Shown here in pieces: positions 55,332-64,000 of a stretch of 64,000 nucleotides of DNA. Below the pieces are notes generated by a model. It was given only the letters and a program-made list of their open reading frames with translations, was not told the origin of the DNA and did no database searches. The DNA is from SCBR16-9 sp964537975 (lineage in GTDB: Bacteria; Hydrogenedentota; Hydrogenedentia; Hydrogenedentales; SCBR16-9): assembly GCA_964537975.1 (NCBI GenBank), contig CAZIDP010000006.1:62001-126000 (forward strand), in the 5' to 3' direction. Position 1 is the stretch's first letter. Each line of letters begins with the position of its first letter. The position numbers were made by a program, and so were the translations under genes.

Positions 55332-56788
55332 TTGAGGTTGTACGTGGTAGTACGCAAACAACCATTGCCATGCTGGTGTGGGTACCCATTGTGCTCATGC
55401 TGTTTGCAACGTTAACACCGCGTCGTGCCGTGTTAGCAGCCTTTATCATAGCTTGGTTGTTTTTACCACAGGCATCTTACAGGATTACTCTTTTACCTGG
55501 CTTAACAAAAATGAACATTACAGCATTGTCTGTGCTGCTGGGAATAATTCTTTTTGATACCAATTCTCTGACGCGTTTCAAGCCAACCTGGTATGATGTC
55601 CCTATTTTTATTGTGATATTCAGTCCGGTGATTACCTCAATTTCTGTAGGTCTTGGGCCGTATGACGGCTTTTCCTGGGCACGTCAACAATTCATTTCTA
55701 TTGGATTACCCTACCTGTTTGGTCGTTTGTACTTCATGTCACCACAAGGTCTTAAAGACTTGACAATAGGACTGTTTATTGGTGGTTTATTATATACCCC
55801 ATTTGTCTTGTGGGAACATCGGGTGAGTCCACAATTGCATTTACAAATTTATGGTTATCGACAGCACAGTTTTGCACAACAAGTACGCCCAGGTGGTGGA
55901 TATCGCCCGATGGTGTTCATGCAGCATGGCCTGGCAGTGGGGATGTGGATGACGATAACGGCGTTGTCGGCTTTCTTGCTTTGGCGCACCAAAGTACTCA
56001 AACAATTTTTCAATGTTCCCATGATATTTTTTGTGATTGGTCTTGGGGTGATGGTATTTATCACCAAGTCTACTGGCGCTATTGCCTTGTATATTTTGGG
56101 ATTGGTAGCCCTTTCGGGGCTCTCATACTTTAAAACACGCTGGATTCTAATTGGATTATGCCTGGTACCCATTATATATGTCTACCAGAATGCTTCGAAC
56201 ACGCTCGATCGTCAGTGGGTAGTAGAACAGATGACCCATGTATTCTCTGAACAACGTGTAGGATCCTACCGTTACCGTGTGGAAATGGAAGACGCGCTGG
56301 TGCGATGGACACATCAGCGCCCAATCTTTGGTTGGGCTCGACAATATATGCGTCCGGGTTCATATGGTGATTTAGAGACCGATATTGAAGGCGGTGGTGT
56401 TACCGACAGTATGTGGGTAATTGCATTTGCAGGGCGTGGTATTGTTGGCTTGACAGCCGACATGGCGTTGATTTTATTACCAGCGATTATATTGTATCGC
56501 AAAATCCCTCCACGTTTCTGGACGCTTCCTTCTGTGTCTTCAGCGGTTGTTCTGGCACTGATTCTGGTACTCTGGATGTGGGATAACCTGCTCAATTCCA
56601 TGCCGAACCCAATCTATTATCTGGCTGTTGGTGGACTTCTGGGGCTGCCGAAGGTCACTTTTACGCGAAGGGTGGCATTTGCGGATCAAGCTCCGGGCGA
56701 TGAATCAAGATCAACAGTTCCTGGTCAGTATGTCCTACCGGATCAACGTGCTCAGCGACGCAATCGTCGGAACAGAAGCACCCCATAA
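55328..56788 (+). CDS. O-antigen polymerase/ligase-like membrane protein
   Basis: The 486-residue inner-membrane protein has about 11 hydrophobic helices with a large periplasmic loop (about residues 285-365) between late helices. The loop contains QRVGSYRYRVEMEDALVRWTHQRPIFGWA, and the motif of Arg residues followed by a P-x-x-GWG/A turn is the mark of the Wzy/WaaL family. It would polymerise or ligate the glycan made by this cluster; sequence alone does not decide which. A basic tail of about 40 residues follows the last helix. It is co-translated with the preceding transferase and its composition is balanced, so it comes from a different source than the AT-rich genes before it. Confidence 0.85.
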   Translation: MIEVVRGSTQTTIAMLVWVPIVLMLFATLTPRRAVLAAFIIAWLFLPQASYRITLLPGLTKMNITALSVLLGIILFDTNSLTRFKPTWYDVPIFIVIFSPVITSISVGLGPYDGFSWARQQFISIGLPYLFGRLYFMSPQGLKDLTIGLFIGGLLYTPFVLWEHRVSPQLHLQIYGYRQHSFAQQVRPGGGYRPMVFMQHGLAVGMWMTITALSAFLLWRTKVLKQFFNVPMIFFVIGLGVMVFITKSTGAIALYILGLVALSGLSYFKTRWILIGLCLVPIIYVYQNASNTLDRQWVVEQMTHVFSEQRVGSYRYRVEMEDALVRWTHQRPIFGWARQYMRPGSYGDLETDIEGGGVTDSMWVIAFAGRGIVGLTADMALILLPAIILYRKIPPRFWTLPSVSSAVVLALILVLWMWDNLLNSMPNPIYYLAVGGLLGLPKVTFTRRVAFADQAPGDESRSTVPGQYVLPDQRAQRRNRRNRSTP

Positions 56789-56882
56789 TTCGAAAATTTT
56801 TGTTGACTCGATGATGCTTATGCAAGATTGCATGAACTGGCTGAAAAGATATTCGAGTACGAGAAGTTAGGAGTTTCCCATC

Positions 56883-57107
56883 ATGTTTTTCCGCAGAATG
56901 CTAATCGCATTGACTTTATTATCCGGGCAATTGTTCGCCGGGTGTGGCAGTGGTGATCCACAACAGCAGGGATCGTTTGAAGTGGATGGCCGGGAGCCTG
57001 GCCGGCAACAATTGCGACCAATTCAGTCTCAGGAAACAACCCCGGAAGACTTCCATGTTGATGAGACCACCCCGGTGCCTGCTGATGAAATCGAACCGGA
57101 GGAATAA
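56883..57107 (+). CDS. Small lipoprotein
   Basis: The 74-residue protein has a signal peptide with lipobox LFAGC (Cys21), then about 50 polar residues rich in Glu, Gln, Thr and Pro without a fold signature. TAGGAG (56869-56874) at a good distance from ATG supports translation. Its role is unknown; it might be a membrane-linked spacer or entericidin-like protein. An alternative reading frame runs through its first part (see findings). Confidence 0.7.
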   Translation: MFFRRMLIALTLLSGQLFAGCGSGDPQQQGSFEVDGREPGRQQLRPIQSQETTPEDFHVDETTPVPADEIEPEE

Positions 57108-57302
57108 ACTGCCTGCTTGGTATTTTGCGCCAAAATCTGGTGTAATCTCATGCAAGTCGGGTGGGATTTGCCATTTCTGCCATCCCATAAAGATGTAGCT
57201 GATAGTCTTAAAGTATTGCCATAACACTACTTACGTCTGTATCCCCTGATTGGCAAGAGAATTGCTTCCTTCTACATAAATAACAAAAGGAGGAGCAAAT
57301 TC

Positions 57303-57506
57303 ATGAGCAGTTATTCCCACGGCATGTACCGGTCACGCAATGGTCTTCTGTTTGGTGTTTGCCGAGGCATCGCATCCTACTTCGATTTTTCTGTTTTCTG
57401 GTTTCGTGTCATTACCGTTGTTGCCATTCTCTGCACTGGTTTCTTTCCCTTGGTTGTACTTTATTTCGTCCTGGCACTGATGATGAAGAAAGAGCCTTGG
57501 TATTGA
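57303..57506 (+). CDS. PspC domain protein
   Basis: The 67-residue protein is a minimal PspC domain: the SRNGLLFGVCRGIASYFDFSVFWFRV start and one membrane helix ending YFVLALMMKKEP. PspC proteins sense membrane stress in the phage-shock system with PspA and PspB, but many bacteria keep only this small form. AAAGGAGGAGC gives a very strong ribosome site. It is convergent with the rhamnosidase gene, 26 bases away, and no pspA or pspB is present. Confidence 0.92.
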   Translation: MSSYSHGMYRSRNGLLFGVCRGIASYFDFSVFWFRVITVVAILCTGFFPLVVLYFVLALMMKKEPWY

Positions 57507-57532
57507 TGTAAATCCAATTGTGAAGCAAAGGA

Positions 57533-60253
57533 TCAATTGTTTTTTTGCACTCCCACGGTAAAGTGATACTGTCCGGCAGCCACGCGCAGAACGACCCGGT
57601 CGGGGGTGTCATGCAAGTACGTGATGGTGGCGATCTGTTCCAGGTTTTCTCCCGATTCTCGAATTTCGGATACTTTGGCTGTCGGCAGATGCACTTCCGC
57701 GACAGTATTGGCTGGCACACGGATGTCCCAGTGAAACACATCGTTTTCTATACGCCAATGGCTTTCAATTGTGCCATGGGCAGTTTTTTGTTGCGCACGT
57801 GCCCAGTCGAGTCTGCCCATATGATCGGGTGACAGAATGAATTCTTTGTAGCCCGGAGCAGTTTCCTTGGGACGGATTCCCGCGATGCCGGTGTAAAACC
57901 ACTCACCAATACTATTGTAACAGTTGTGGATATGAGAACGATGCCCACCCCAGTGCTCCCAGGTAGTTGTGGCGCCTTCCGCGAGCATGAATCCCCACCC
58001 CGGAAAGGTTTCTTTACTGGTATACGCATAGACCAGGTCGTTTCTCCCTGATTCGCGAAGTGCCGTCGTCAGTATCGGGACACCGACCAGCCCAACATCC
58101 AGATGACCATCATGCTCTTCCAGGATTTTGTGTTCCAGGCGTTCTAAAATCGTTGCTCGCAGGTCTGACGGCGTTACTCCGACGAGCAGGGGATATGCCA
58201 GGTCCAGTTGGGTATCATCGGCATAGGTGTTGCGTTCAGCGTCATAGAACACTTCCTGAATCCGTTGCCGCAAGGCGTCTCGCTCTTTCGCATAACGTTC
58301 AGCATCTTCCGGATTTCCCAGTACTTGGGCGATATGATGCATCCAGTCAAAACTTTGCACGAGTACACAATTGTTCACCAGATGTACTGATCGTTCTGCC
58401 TCCGCTTCGTTCCGATGGGGCCGTGCCCAATCTCCCAGATACCAGTTACGGTAATATTCATTCGGCCAGCCCATGAGCAGCCCATCGTCTTCTTTATATT
58501 CTGCGACATACACGTCGAGCCAGTTCTGCATGGTTGAGTAATTTTCATCAAGCATACGTTGATCACCGTATTGCACATAGGCTTCCCAAGGTGCGCCAAT
58601 GACAAACGAACACCAGTAGGGTCCACCTCCGGCAGAATGGGGATTGGGTGCGATATGCGGTAAACCGCCATCCGGACGTTGGGAGTCGCGCCAGTGCGCC
58701 ATCCAATTTGCGTACAGGGGACCCATACCATGCATTTTCATGGCTGTCGGTGTGCTCGCCAGTCCATCACCCCCATAGCCCAGCCGTTCGGCATGTGGGC
58801 AGTCCACCTGATAGCCACCCAAGGTCAGGCATTCCAAGGTGTAGTGCACCATGTCATGAATGCGGTTCAGCAGGTCATTGGAACAAGAAAATGAACTCAG
58901 CACTTCATAATCGGTGCGCACCAGTTTTGCCGTAATGGTTTCTGGTTGTGGTGGATTTTCCATCCCAGAAATTCGGACATAGCGAAAACCATGATAATTA
59001 AAACGATTCTCGTAGGTTTCTCCGGATTCACCCCGCGCAATATACTGGCCCCGCTGATTGAAGCTTTCCAGCTTCTGCCCGTCATACTGGTCGCCAAACT
59101 CAAAATTAAGCTCCTGATCCGGCATAAGATCATCAAAGTGCATGTGAAAGGTACCGGCGAGATTCGTTCCAAAATCAACCAGCCAGACTCCATCATTTTC
59201 AGCTATCACTTCCTGTGGCTGCATTGTCCGCACAGCCCGGTTTGGCTCTGCCAGCATAGCGGACACGGTGTGTGGTGGTATCTCTGGCAGACTGACGGGA
59301 TACCAGCTGGAATCATCGTGATCTACCGCGGCCCAATCGGGCAAGATTGCCCGTCCGTCGACCGCTTCACCGCCATATTGATGGGAAAACCAGCGATCTA
59401 TTCGACTGTAATGACTTGGATGCGCTTTCCAGTCTGCTCCTGTTGCGAATAGCTGCGTTTCGCCGTCGTGATAAGTGACTTCGATAAATCCGCGAACTAC
59501 CGGGCCGGGGTGAACAACACCAGGAAACTCTTCTGTGTACCAGCCGCGGCCCAGCCACAATCCGAAAGTATTGTCGCCAGCCTTTAGATGTTGTGTAACG
59601 TCATGCACCACATAGAGAGAACGTTCATTGAATTGTGAAGGACCGGGCATCAGCACATGATCGTCCACTTTATCGCCGTTCAGGTACAACTCATAATATC
59701 CGAGGGCGTTGATGTATGCGCGTGCTGCGACAGGTTCCCGGGGCAAATCAATCACCTTACGGAGCAAGGGGTATTCCGGATTCCCATCAACCGGATTCAT
59801 GGCAATGTAATCTCCTGGCCACGCTTCCTCCATCATGCCCGTGACCCACTTCGCCGGTGCACTCCAGTCAGTGACCTGATCCAATTCATCCCATACGCGA
59901 ACTATCCAGTAGCATGCGGTACGTGGTGACAATGGTGCGCCGTCATAGGGAACCATATTACTGGTGTCTGCATATACTTTGCGGGTATCCCAGAGGTCAC
60001 CTTCTTCTCTGGCAAGTATATCTGGGGAGGAAGCCACCAGTATCTGGAAGGCACTTTGTGCTGCTCCTCTGCGGGTAGATTCAACTTGCCAACTTAAGCG
60101 TGGATAGTGTGTGTCAACGTGTAATGGTACTTCATGATATTCACAACGTAAATTCTGGACTTGCATCCCCATTTCCCCAGCCTGTACGGCATTGATGCCC
60201 GTCCACAGGGCAAAAAAACTGCTCAACACAAATAAAAGAACGGATTTACACAT
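57533..60253 (-). CDS. Secreted alpha-L-rhamnosidase (GH78)
   Basis: The 906-residue protein has a signal peptide (basic start, hydrophobic run, cleavage after VQAGE-like site) and the four GH78 parts: the N-terminal beta domains (about 25-170 and 195-330), the (alpha/alpha)6 catalytic barrel with the DCPHAERLGYGGDG motif (catalytic Glu region) and the later MLAEGATTTWEHWGG motif (second acid region), and the C-terminal beta domain. It cleaves terminal alpha-L-rhamnose from plant or microbial glycans. It stands next to, but on the opposite strand from, the second glycan cluster. ATG 60253 gives the proper signal peptide; the open frame extends upstream without support. Confidence 0.95.
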   Translation of the reverse strand: MCKSVLLFVLSSFFALWTGINAVQAGEMGMQVQNLRCEYHEVPLHVDTHYPRLSWQVESTRRGAAQSAFQILVASSPDILAREEGDLWDTRKVYADTSNMVPYDGAPLSPRTACYWIVRVWDELDQVTDWSAPAKWVTGMMEEAWPGDYIAMNPVDGNPEYPLLRKVIDLPREPVAARAYINALGYYELYLNGDKVDDHVLMPGPSQFNERSLYVVHDVTQHLKAGDNTFGLWLGRGWYTEEFPGVVHPGPVVRGFIEVTYHDGETQLFATGADWKAHPSHYSRIDRWFSHQYGGEAVDGRAILPDWAAVDHDDSSWYPVSLPEIPPHTVSAMLAEPNRAVRTMQPQEVIAENDGVWLVDFGTNLAGTFHMHFDDLMPDQELNFEFGDQYDGQKLESFNQRGQYIARGESGETYENRFNYHGFRYVRISGMENPPQPETITAKLVRTDYEVLSSFSCSNDLLNRIHDMVHYTLECLTLGGYQVDCPHAERLGYGGDGLASTPTAMKMHGMGPLYANWMAHWRDSQRPDGGLPHIAPNPHSAGGGPYWCSFVIGAPWEAYVQYGDQRMLDENYSTMQNWLDVYVAEYKEDDGLLMGWPNEYYRNWYLGDWARPHRNEAEAERSVHLVNNCVLVQSFDWMHHIAQVLGNPEDAERYAKERDALRQRIQEVFYDAERNTYADDTQLDLAYPLLVGVTPSDLRATILERLEHKILEEHDGHLDVGLVGVPILTTALRESGRNDLVYAYTSKETFPGWGFMLAEGATTTWEHWGGHRSHIHNCYNSIGEWFYTGIAGIRPKETAPGYKEFILSPDHMGRLDWARAQQKTAHGTIESHWRIENDVFHWDIRVPANTVAEVHLPTAKVSEIRESGENLEQIATITYLHDTPDRVVLRVAAGQYHFTVGVQKNN

Positions 60254-60503
60254 ACTTGTTTTCTTTCCCACAATGATTACCATGATGAACATGCAACATG
60301 GCGTAATATTTTCTGATTTCCCCCAGCCATGAAAGCACATGGTAGCAAAAAACAGGAACAGATGTCTTCTCTATTTCACGGAGTTTATAATATTTTTAGA
60401 AAATTCGCCAATAATACCTTAATTTTGTGAATATTTTATCATGCTGAATGTAATTCCAATAGGAAATACCCAAACTTACCTACGTCTGAAGGAGAGAAGA
60501 ATA

Positions 60504-60836
60504 ATGAAAGATATTCCGATTCTGACAACACCCACCATAGAAAATGCATCTGTCGTAGAATATATTGGCCTGGTAACCTCTCGAAATGTACGTGCCATGA
60601 ACATTTTCAAAGATTTTATGACATCTTTTCGGGATGTATTTGGAGGAAGGTCCGGGTCGTATCAAAATATCATGTCAGAAATGGAAAGTGAAGTGCTACA
60701 GGAGATTCGTGAGAAAACGCAGGTACTTGGTGGAAACGCGGTCATTGGTTTCTCACTGGACTTCGAAAGCATCGGCTCAAAAGACCGTTCTCTGATCATG
60801 GTGCATGGCAGAGGAACTGCAGTCATTATACAATGA
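60504..60836 (+). CDS. YbjQ/UPF0145 heavy-metal-binding-like protein
   Basis: The 110-residue cytosolic protein matches the YbjQ family: strand-helix order with EYIGLVTSRNVRAMNIFKDFM, the GG-x-SGSY loop and ILGGNAVIGFSLDFE-type end strand (LGGNAVIGFSL here), then a final strand GRGTAVII. The function is unproven, and the heavy-metal label rests on remote structural likeness. GAAGGAGAG (60488-60496) marks ATG 60504 as the start. It is convergent with queG. Confidence 0.9.
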   Translation: MKDIPILTTPTIENASVVEYIGLVTSRNVRAMNIFKDFMTSFRDVFGGRSGSYQNIMSEMESEVLQEIREKTQVLGGNAVIGFSLDFESIGSKDRSLIMVHGRGTAVIIQ

Positions 60837-60846
60837 GTATGAGTTA

Positions 60847-61842
60847 TTACGGTTCCTTATGTTGTTCTTGGTACCAGCACAATACTTGCTTGCGTTGCGT
60901 GTTTTTCTGTGCGATGCCTGCATTGCGGAGCATTCCACGGTGTTTTGTGCGGCGAACAGGGGTGCCCGCAAACCGTTGATCAAATGTTGCTTCATCCATC
61001 TTTGTCAATTCAATGAGTGATGGGTAAGTCGTTTCAGGTCTTGGTTTAAGGGCTGGATGGGTTCCCTCTTTTGCAAAACGATTCCAGGGACAAACTTCCT
61101 GGCAGATATCGCAACCAAAAACCCAATTACCCATGTCATTTTGTATGCTGGGCGGGATATCACCTCGATTTTCGATTGTATGATAGCTGATGCACTTATT
61201 AGAGTCTACGACCGCTTCTTCCACGATGGCGTCGGTCGGACATGCTTCAATACAGGCACGGCAGGAACCGCAATGATTTTCCATAGGTGTGTCTGGAGTC
61301 AGGAGCAGGGTGGTGAGGACGGTGCCAAGGAGGAACCAAGAACCCATGTCACGGCGAAGAATCAGGCTGTTTTTACCGGTCCAGCCCAGTCCGGCGCGTT
61401 CTGCCCAAGTGCGCTCCAGGACATGCCCGGAGTCTACACACACATAGGTCTGCACTTCAGTATCAACTTCATCTCCCAAGGATTCAATAAATTTCGCGAG
61501 TTCAATCAGGGGCTTTTTTAATACTTTGTGATAATCTTTTCCCAGTGCATAGCGGGCAATTAAGCCTGAATTGTCGGGTGGATCAGGGAGATCCCCATTA
61601 AAATAACTTCGCGCAACGACCACCACCGAATGTGTTCCCGGCAATTTTTTTTGAACATCGACGCGGAGGGATTTTGTGCGTTCTATCCAATCCATGTCTG
61701 CGTGAAAACCACGGTCCAGCCAGTTTTGCAATCTGTTCGTCGGGTCTGTCGTTTCTGCATCAGCGATGGCACAGGCATCCCATCCCAAAGCTTGTGCGTG
61801 AGACTTAACACGTATAGCGTGCTTGTCTGCTGCTGTGCTCAT
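60847..61842 (-). CDS. queG: Epoxyqueuosine reductase
   Basis: The 331-residue protein is a QueG: a cobalamin-dependent enzyme of queuosine tRNA modification that reduces epoxyqueuosine in the wobble base. Two [4Fe-4S] motifs are intact: CGSCRACIEACP and CDICQEVCPW, separated by about 50 residues. The N-terminal cobalamin-binding part carries the WAERAGLGWTGKNSLIL block. The C-terminal VRRTKHRGMLRNAGIA segment is also typical. ATG 61842 overlaps the stop of the SIS-domain gene (ATGA, 61839-61842), so the two are co-translated. Other queuosine genes are not in the window. Confidence 0.94.
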   Translation of the reverse strand: MSTAADKHAIRVKSHAQALGWDACAIADAETTDPTNRLQNWLDRGFHADMDWIERTKSLRVDVQKKLPGTHSVVVVARSYFNGDLPDPPDNSGLIARYALGKDYHKVLKKPLIELAKFIESLGDEVDTEVQTYVCVDSGHVLERTWAERAGLGWTGKNSLILRRDMGSWFLLGTVLTTLLLTPDTPMENHCGSCRACIEACPTDAIVEEAVVDSNKCISYHTIENRGDIPPSIQNDMGNWVFGCDICQEVCPWNRFAKEGTHPALKPRPETTYPSLIELTKMDEATFDQRFAGTPVRRTKHRGMLRNAGIAQKNTQRKQVLCWYQEQHKEP

Positions 61843-62564
61843 GAGAGATTGACGCGGACGCCATATCGTTCCAACAGACGTTGGTTCCATTCGTCACCAC
61901 CGGGCAGATTTGCCGTTTTGAACACAGGTGGTTCCAGGCCAGCATCTGCAAAATTGCAGCATATGCCATAGACAATTTCTTCTACAATGCAAAGGTTTAC
62001 AACACTGGAAGTGGGGCCAGTCATCACCTCGTATCCGGGAATGGGCAGTGCCGCGTCACCAGGTGTACCACCGTTATCAATAACAACATCACATATTTCG
62101 TATAGTTTGTGTGACATGTTTTTGCCATAATCCGCCGCTTTAGATTGCGCAAGGCAGGTGATGGCAATGGTCTGAATTCCACGTTCTTGCGCAAGCAGCG
62201 CCATTTCAACGGGTACCGCGTTTTTGCCACTGTTAGATACGATGGTAAGAACTTCACCTGGAAGTATTCCAGCCTTATCCAGTACGATTTTTGCCAGCCC
62301 GGGTAGTCGCTCAAGTTGTGTGCTGGTAGCTGGACCTTCATGTTGCATCAGTGCGGGGAAAAGGATGGCATTGACCGGTGCCAGTCCACCTGCCCGATAA
62401 TACAACTCCTCAGAAGTCATATGCGAGTGTCCGGTACCGAAAACGTGCCAGACGCCACCACCAATGAGGCTTTTACCGATGCGCTCTACTGCTTCTGCAA
62501 TTGGCCCTTGTTGCGATTGTGCAACCTTGCCCAAAAGTTCTTGCGTCGTTTCAAAAAAACGCAT
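61839..62564 (-). CDS. SIS-domain protein (UPF0309-type)
   Basis: The 241-residue cytosolic protein has an SIS sugar-isomerase fold: the WHVFGTGHSHMTSEELYYRAGG loop and LTIVSNSGKNAVPVE phosphate-binding strand-loop. It matches the UPF0309 group, thought to act on phospho-sugars, possibly N-acetylglucosamine/MurNAc-6-phosphate derivatives. GGAGATAATCACC precedes the ATG. It forms a two-gene unit with queG; no functional link between them is evident. Confidence 0.88.
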   Translation of the reverse strand: MRFFETTQELLGKVAQSQQGPIAEAVERIGKSLIGGGVWHVFGTGHSHMTSEELYYRAGGLAPVNAILFPALMQHEGPATSTQLERLPGLAKIVLDKAGILPGEVLTIVSNSGKNAVPVEMALLAQERGIQTIAITCLAQSKAADYGKNMSHKLYEICDVVIDNGGTPGDAALPIPGYEVMTGPTSSVVNLCIVEEIVYGICCNFADAGLEPPVFKTANLPGGDEWNQRLLERYGVRVNLS

Positions 62565-62653
62565 GGTGATTATCTCCCGTCAGTCACTGGTATTTTTAAA
62601 TGAATAACAAGTGTGGTGACAGCACCGTTCAGTAATAGAAACAGATGTGTACT

Positions 62654-63049
62654 TTAATTGGTAGATTTATGATTGTTATCTGAATTGCAGTCCCTGCACA
62701 GTCCATACAGGAACACTTCATGGCTTTCCATCAAAAAACCTTTGGGTACCATTTTTTCCAGTTCACTGGGGCATCCCCGAATTTCAAATACACGACCACA
62801 CTGTTGACAACTGAAATGATGGTGATGTCCCTTGCCGGATACCTCGTAGCGCTGCGGTTCTCCTGGAAGTTCTACCGGAACCAGCCAACCTTGCTCCGTG
62901 AGACCTTTAAGTGTGCGGTATACAGTAGCAATCCCCATGTTGGGTACCCGTCCACGCGCATCATCAAGCAGTTCTTGCGGGCTCATAGGGCGATTGGCGT
63001 CCAGAAGGACATCGCGGATTGCGCGGCGTTGCGCTGTATCTCGTTGCAT
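62654..63049 (-). CDS. Fur-family transcription regulator
   Basis: The 131-residue protein is a short Fur/PerR/Zur-type repressor: a winged helix (about 5-78, with MGIATVYRTLKGLTEQGWL in the recognition region) and a dimer domain with the Cys pairs CQQCG and CRDCN for structural zinc plus a GHHHHFSC sensor site. Which metal or peroxide signal it senses cannot be decided. GGAG stands 12 bases before the ATG. An inverted repeat (63170-63183) overlaps its probable -10, suggesting autoregulation. Confidence 0.93.
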   Translation of the reverse strand: MQRDTAQRRAIRDVLLDANRPMSPQELLDDARGRVPNMGIATVYRTLKGLTEQGWLVPVELPGEPQRYEVSGKGHHHHFSCQQCGRVFEIRGCPSELEKMVPKGFLMESHEVFLYGLCRDCNSDNNHKSTN

Positions 63050-63169
63050 GACTCAAACTCCAGTTTTGCCGGCAATCAATGGAAGGAAGCTGTCGTTTAC
63101 CCCTGCGTGATGCCAACCCCTGCATAAAAGATTATACCAAAATATTTCCGGAAACACATGCAGTATCTG

Positions 63170-63203
63170 GTATTTTATAATACTAAATAATCTCATAGTA
63201 CAA
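63170..63203 (-). promoter_or_regulatory. Candidate promoter and overlapping inverted repeat upstream of the Fur-family gene
   Basis: On the minus strand TTGTAC (63198-63203), an 18-base spacer and TATAAA (63174-63179). The -10 lies inside GTATTTTATAATAC (63170-63183), with 5-bp arms GTATT/AATAC, an AT-rich shape like Fur/PerR boxes. The rest of the gap 63050-63374 shows no gene. Confidence 0.4.
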
Positions 63204-63245
63204 CAGAAGCTTCATTTGCCATCTTCTTTACGCAATAAAATGCTG

Positions 63246-63262
63246 TAATGACTCAGTTATTA
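63246..63262. promoter_or_regulatory. Near-perfect 17-bp inverted repeat
   Basis: TAATGACTCAGTTATTA reads almost the same on both strands (one mismatched pair around a central C). It lies between the DUF1844 gene and the Fur-family gene; role unknown. Confidence 0.25.
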
Positions 63263-63374
63263 CGTTGTTGCTCCGGAATCAACAGGAGTGGAATTAGTAC
63301 CCTGAATCATGATTTGATGTCAGCTTTTATAATACATTGAACAAGAATACAATCAGTAGGATGGAACAGCAAAC

Positions 63375-63869
63375 TTATTTTGATAGCGGATTTTTTATAT
63401 TTTCTACGTCAATACCATTGTTGAGCAACGTTTGTTCTTGAATCTGATAAAGTCGCGCTTCGTAGACTTGCTCCATTTCCGACAGGGCTTCTGCCAGATG
63501 ATGCTCTTCATCTTTGTTCAGATTGCCCTTGGTTTTGCTTTTCAACATAGTAAGCGTGTCCAGAAAAAATTTAGCCTGATCCAGATTGACGGTAACCTGC
63601 TGGGCACCTTGTGGAGCAATCACACCAAGTGCAAACATGGCTTGTGCGGCCAGGCTAGCTACCAAGTTGGCAAAAGAAGCATCTATTTCGACATTTTCAT
63701 CAAGCGAAGTCTTATCAGCGCTATCCACATTTAAAGATTCAGCAACAGACTGCGTATTGCGTTGTTCTGCATCCTGCTGATTCTTCAGCAAGGCCTCTTC
63801 TTTCTCGCGTCTGACCTGTTCTTTCCAATCTTCGTCGATGAAGACTCTTTTTTCATCGTTGTTCGACAT
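63375..63869 (-). CDS. DUF1844 protein
   Basis: The 164-residue cytosolic protein has a charged N-terminal part (FIDEDWKEQVRREKEEA) and a DUF1844 domain (about 65-145): SFANLVASLAAQAMFALG, then VNLDQAKFFLDTLTMLKSKTKGNLN and an EE-rich helix. DUF1844 proteins are found in many Planctomycetes, Acidobacteria and deltaproteobacterial-type genomes and have no assigned role. The ATG at 63869 is preferred because the IDEDWK start is the conserved one; a longer frame adds 18 residues. The remaining 130 bases to the right edge show no further gene. Confidence 0.9.
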   Translation of the reverse strand: MSNNDEKRVFIDEDWKEQVRREKEEALLKNQQDAEQRNTQSVAESLNVDSADKTSLDENVEIDASFANLVASLAAQAMFALGVIAPQGAQQVTVNLDQAKFFLDTLTMLKSKTKGNLNKDEEHHLAEALSEMEQVYEARLYQIQEQTLLNNGIDVENIKNPLSK

Positions 63870-64000
63870 ATACCATTCTCTTCGATTGGCTTGTCCCATA
63901 GCGATGTTCTGTACATACTGCAATTAAGTGCATGCAGGCATGTATTAGTATCGCAATCGCGGGATTGAAGCTGCTGTTAAATAACCAGACCCCCGGGCCC

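Noticed and set aside
57545..59929. Multiple plus-strand frames opposite the rhamnosidase
   Set aside because: Antisense shadows of the GH78 gene.
1..64000. tRNA, rRNA, CRISPR, insertion sequence or riboswitch
   Set aside because: Intergenic regions were read on both strands and no cloverleaf, repeat-spacer array, transposase or recognisable aptamer was seen; a covariance-model scan could still find a divergent case.

Overview
The window is about 64 kb of a bacterial chromosome with roughly 42 percent GC by eye. I found no rRNA, tRNA, CRISPR array, insertion sequence or phage gene. Lipoprotein signals, Wzm/Wzt-type ABC exporters and a periplasmic-type lytic transglycosylase point to a Gram-negative (diderm) cell. 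A Tat-exported Gfo/Idh/MocA oxidoreductase, an NRAMP-like carrier lacking DPGN, a small Dabb protein, a DUF1844 protein, a UPF0309 SIS protein and a secreted GH78 rhamnosidase recall the Planctomycetes/Verrucomicrobia/Lentisphaerae/Hydrogenedentota type of genome. That placement is inference, not proof.

Layout. 1-2.7 kb: the end of a hybrid histidine kinase and an HD-GYP response regulator. 2.9-7.7 kb: YceI lipoprotein, Tat-type oxidoreductase and an unusual NRAMP-like/ApbE fusion. 7.9-11.7 kb: deoC, gpsA, an HTH-receiver regulator and an acyl-ACP desaturase. 11.8-17.2 kb: a sugar ABC importer without its ATPase, and a TPR lytic transglycosylase. 17.3-19.4 kb: an unrecognised two-gene unit whose first gene is a winged-helix regulator. 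19.7-28.7 kb: Rieske and Dabb proteins, then a first surface-polysaccharide export cluster with several strange proteins. 29.1-31.1 kb: prpB and prpC. 31.3-36.4 kb: gyrA and gyrB, with gyrB upstream on the minus strand. 37-40.7 kb: a chemoreceptor and an M28-like membrane protein with altered metal ligands. 40.8-44.9 kb: a 2.3 kb tandem duplication of an Ig-like surface protein plus a methyltransferase, the second methyltransferase being a decayed pseudogene. 45-56.8 kb: a second, partly very AT-rich polysaccharide cluster (seven intact glycosyltransferases, a pyruvyltransferase, a second ABC exporter, a polymerase/ligase-like protein). 56.9-64 kb: small lipoprotein, PspC protein, GH78 rhamnosidase, YbjQ protein, queG, SIS protein, Fur-family regulator and DUF1844 protein.

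How it fits together. The two glycan regions (20.5-28.7 and 45-56.8 kb) each carry a Wzm-type permease directly followed by a Wzt-type ATPase whose C-terminal extension probably recognises the glycan. Both ATPases show evolutionary novelty: one has a roughly 440-residue tail with an internal duplication, the other changes base composition sharply at the ATPase/tail boundary. No single spectacular new system is proven. The best candidates for undescribed biology are the 17.3-19.4 kb gene pair, the exporter operon with its kinase-like first gene and duplicated-tail ATPase, the 800-residue Cys-motif/glycosyltransferase fusion, and the NRAMP-like/ApbE fusion.
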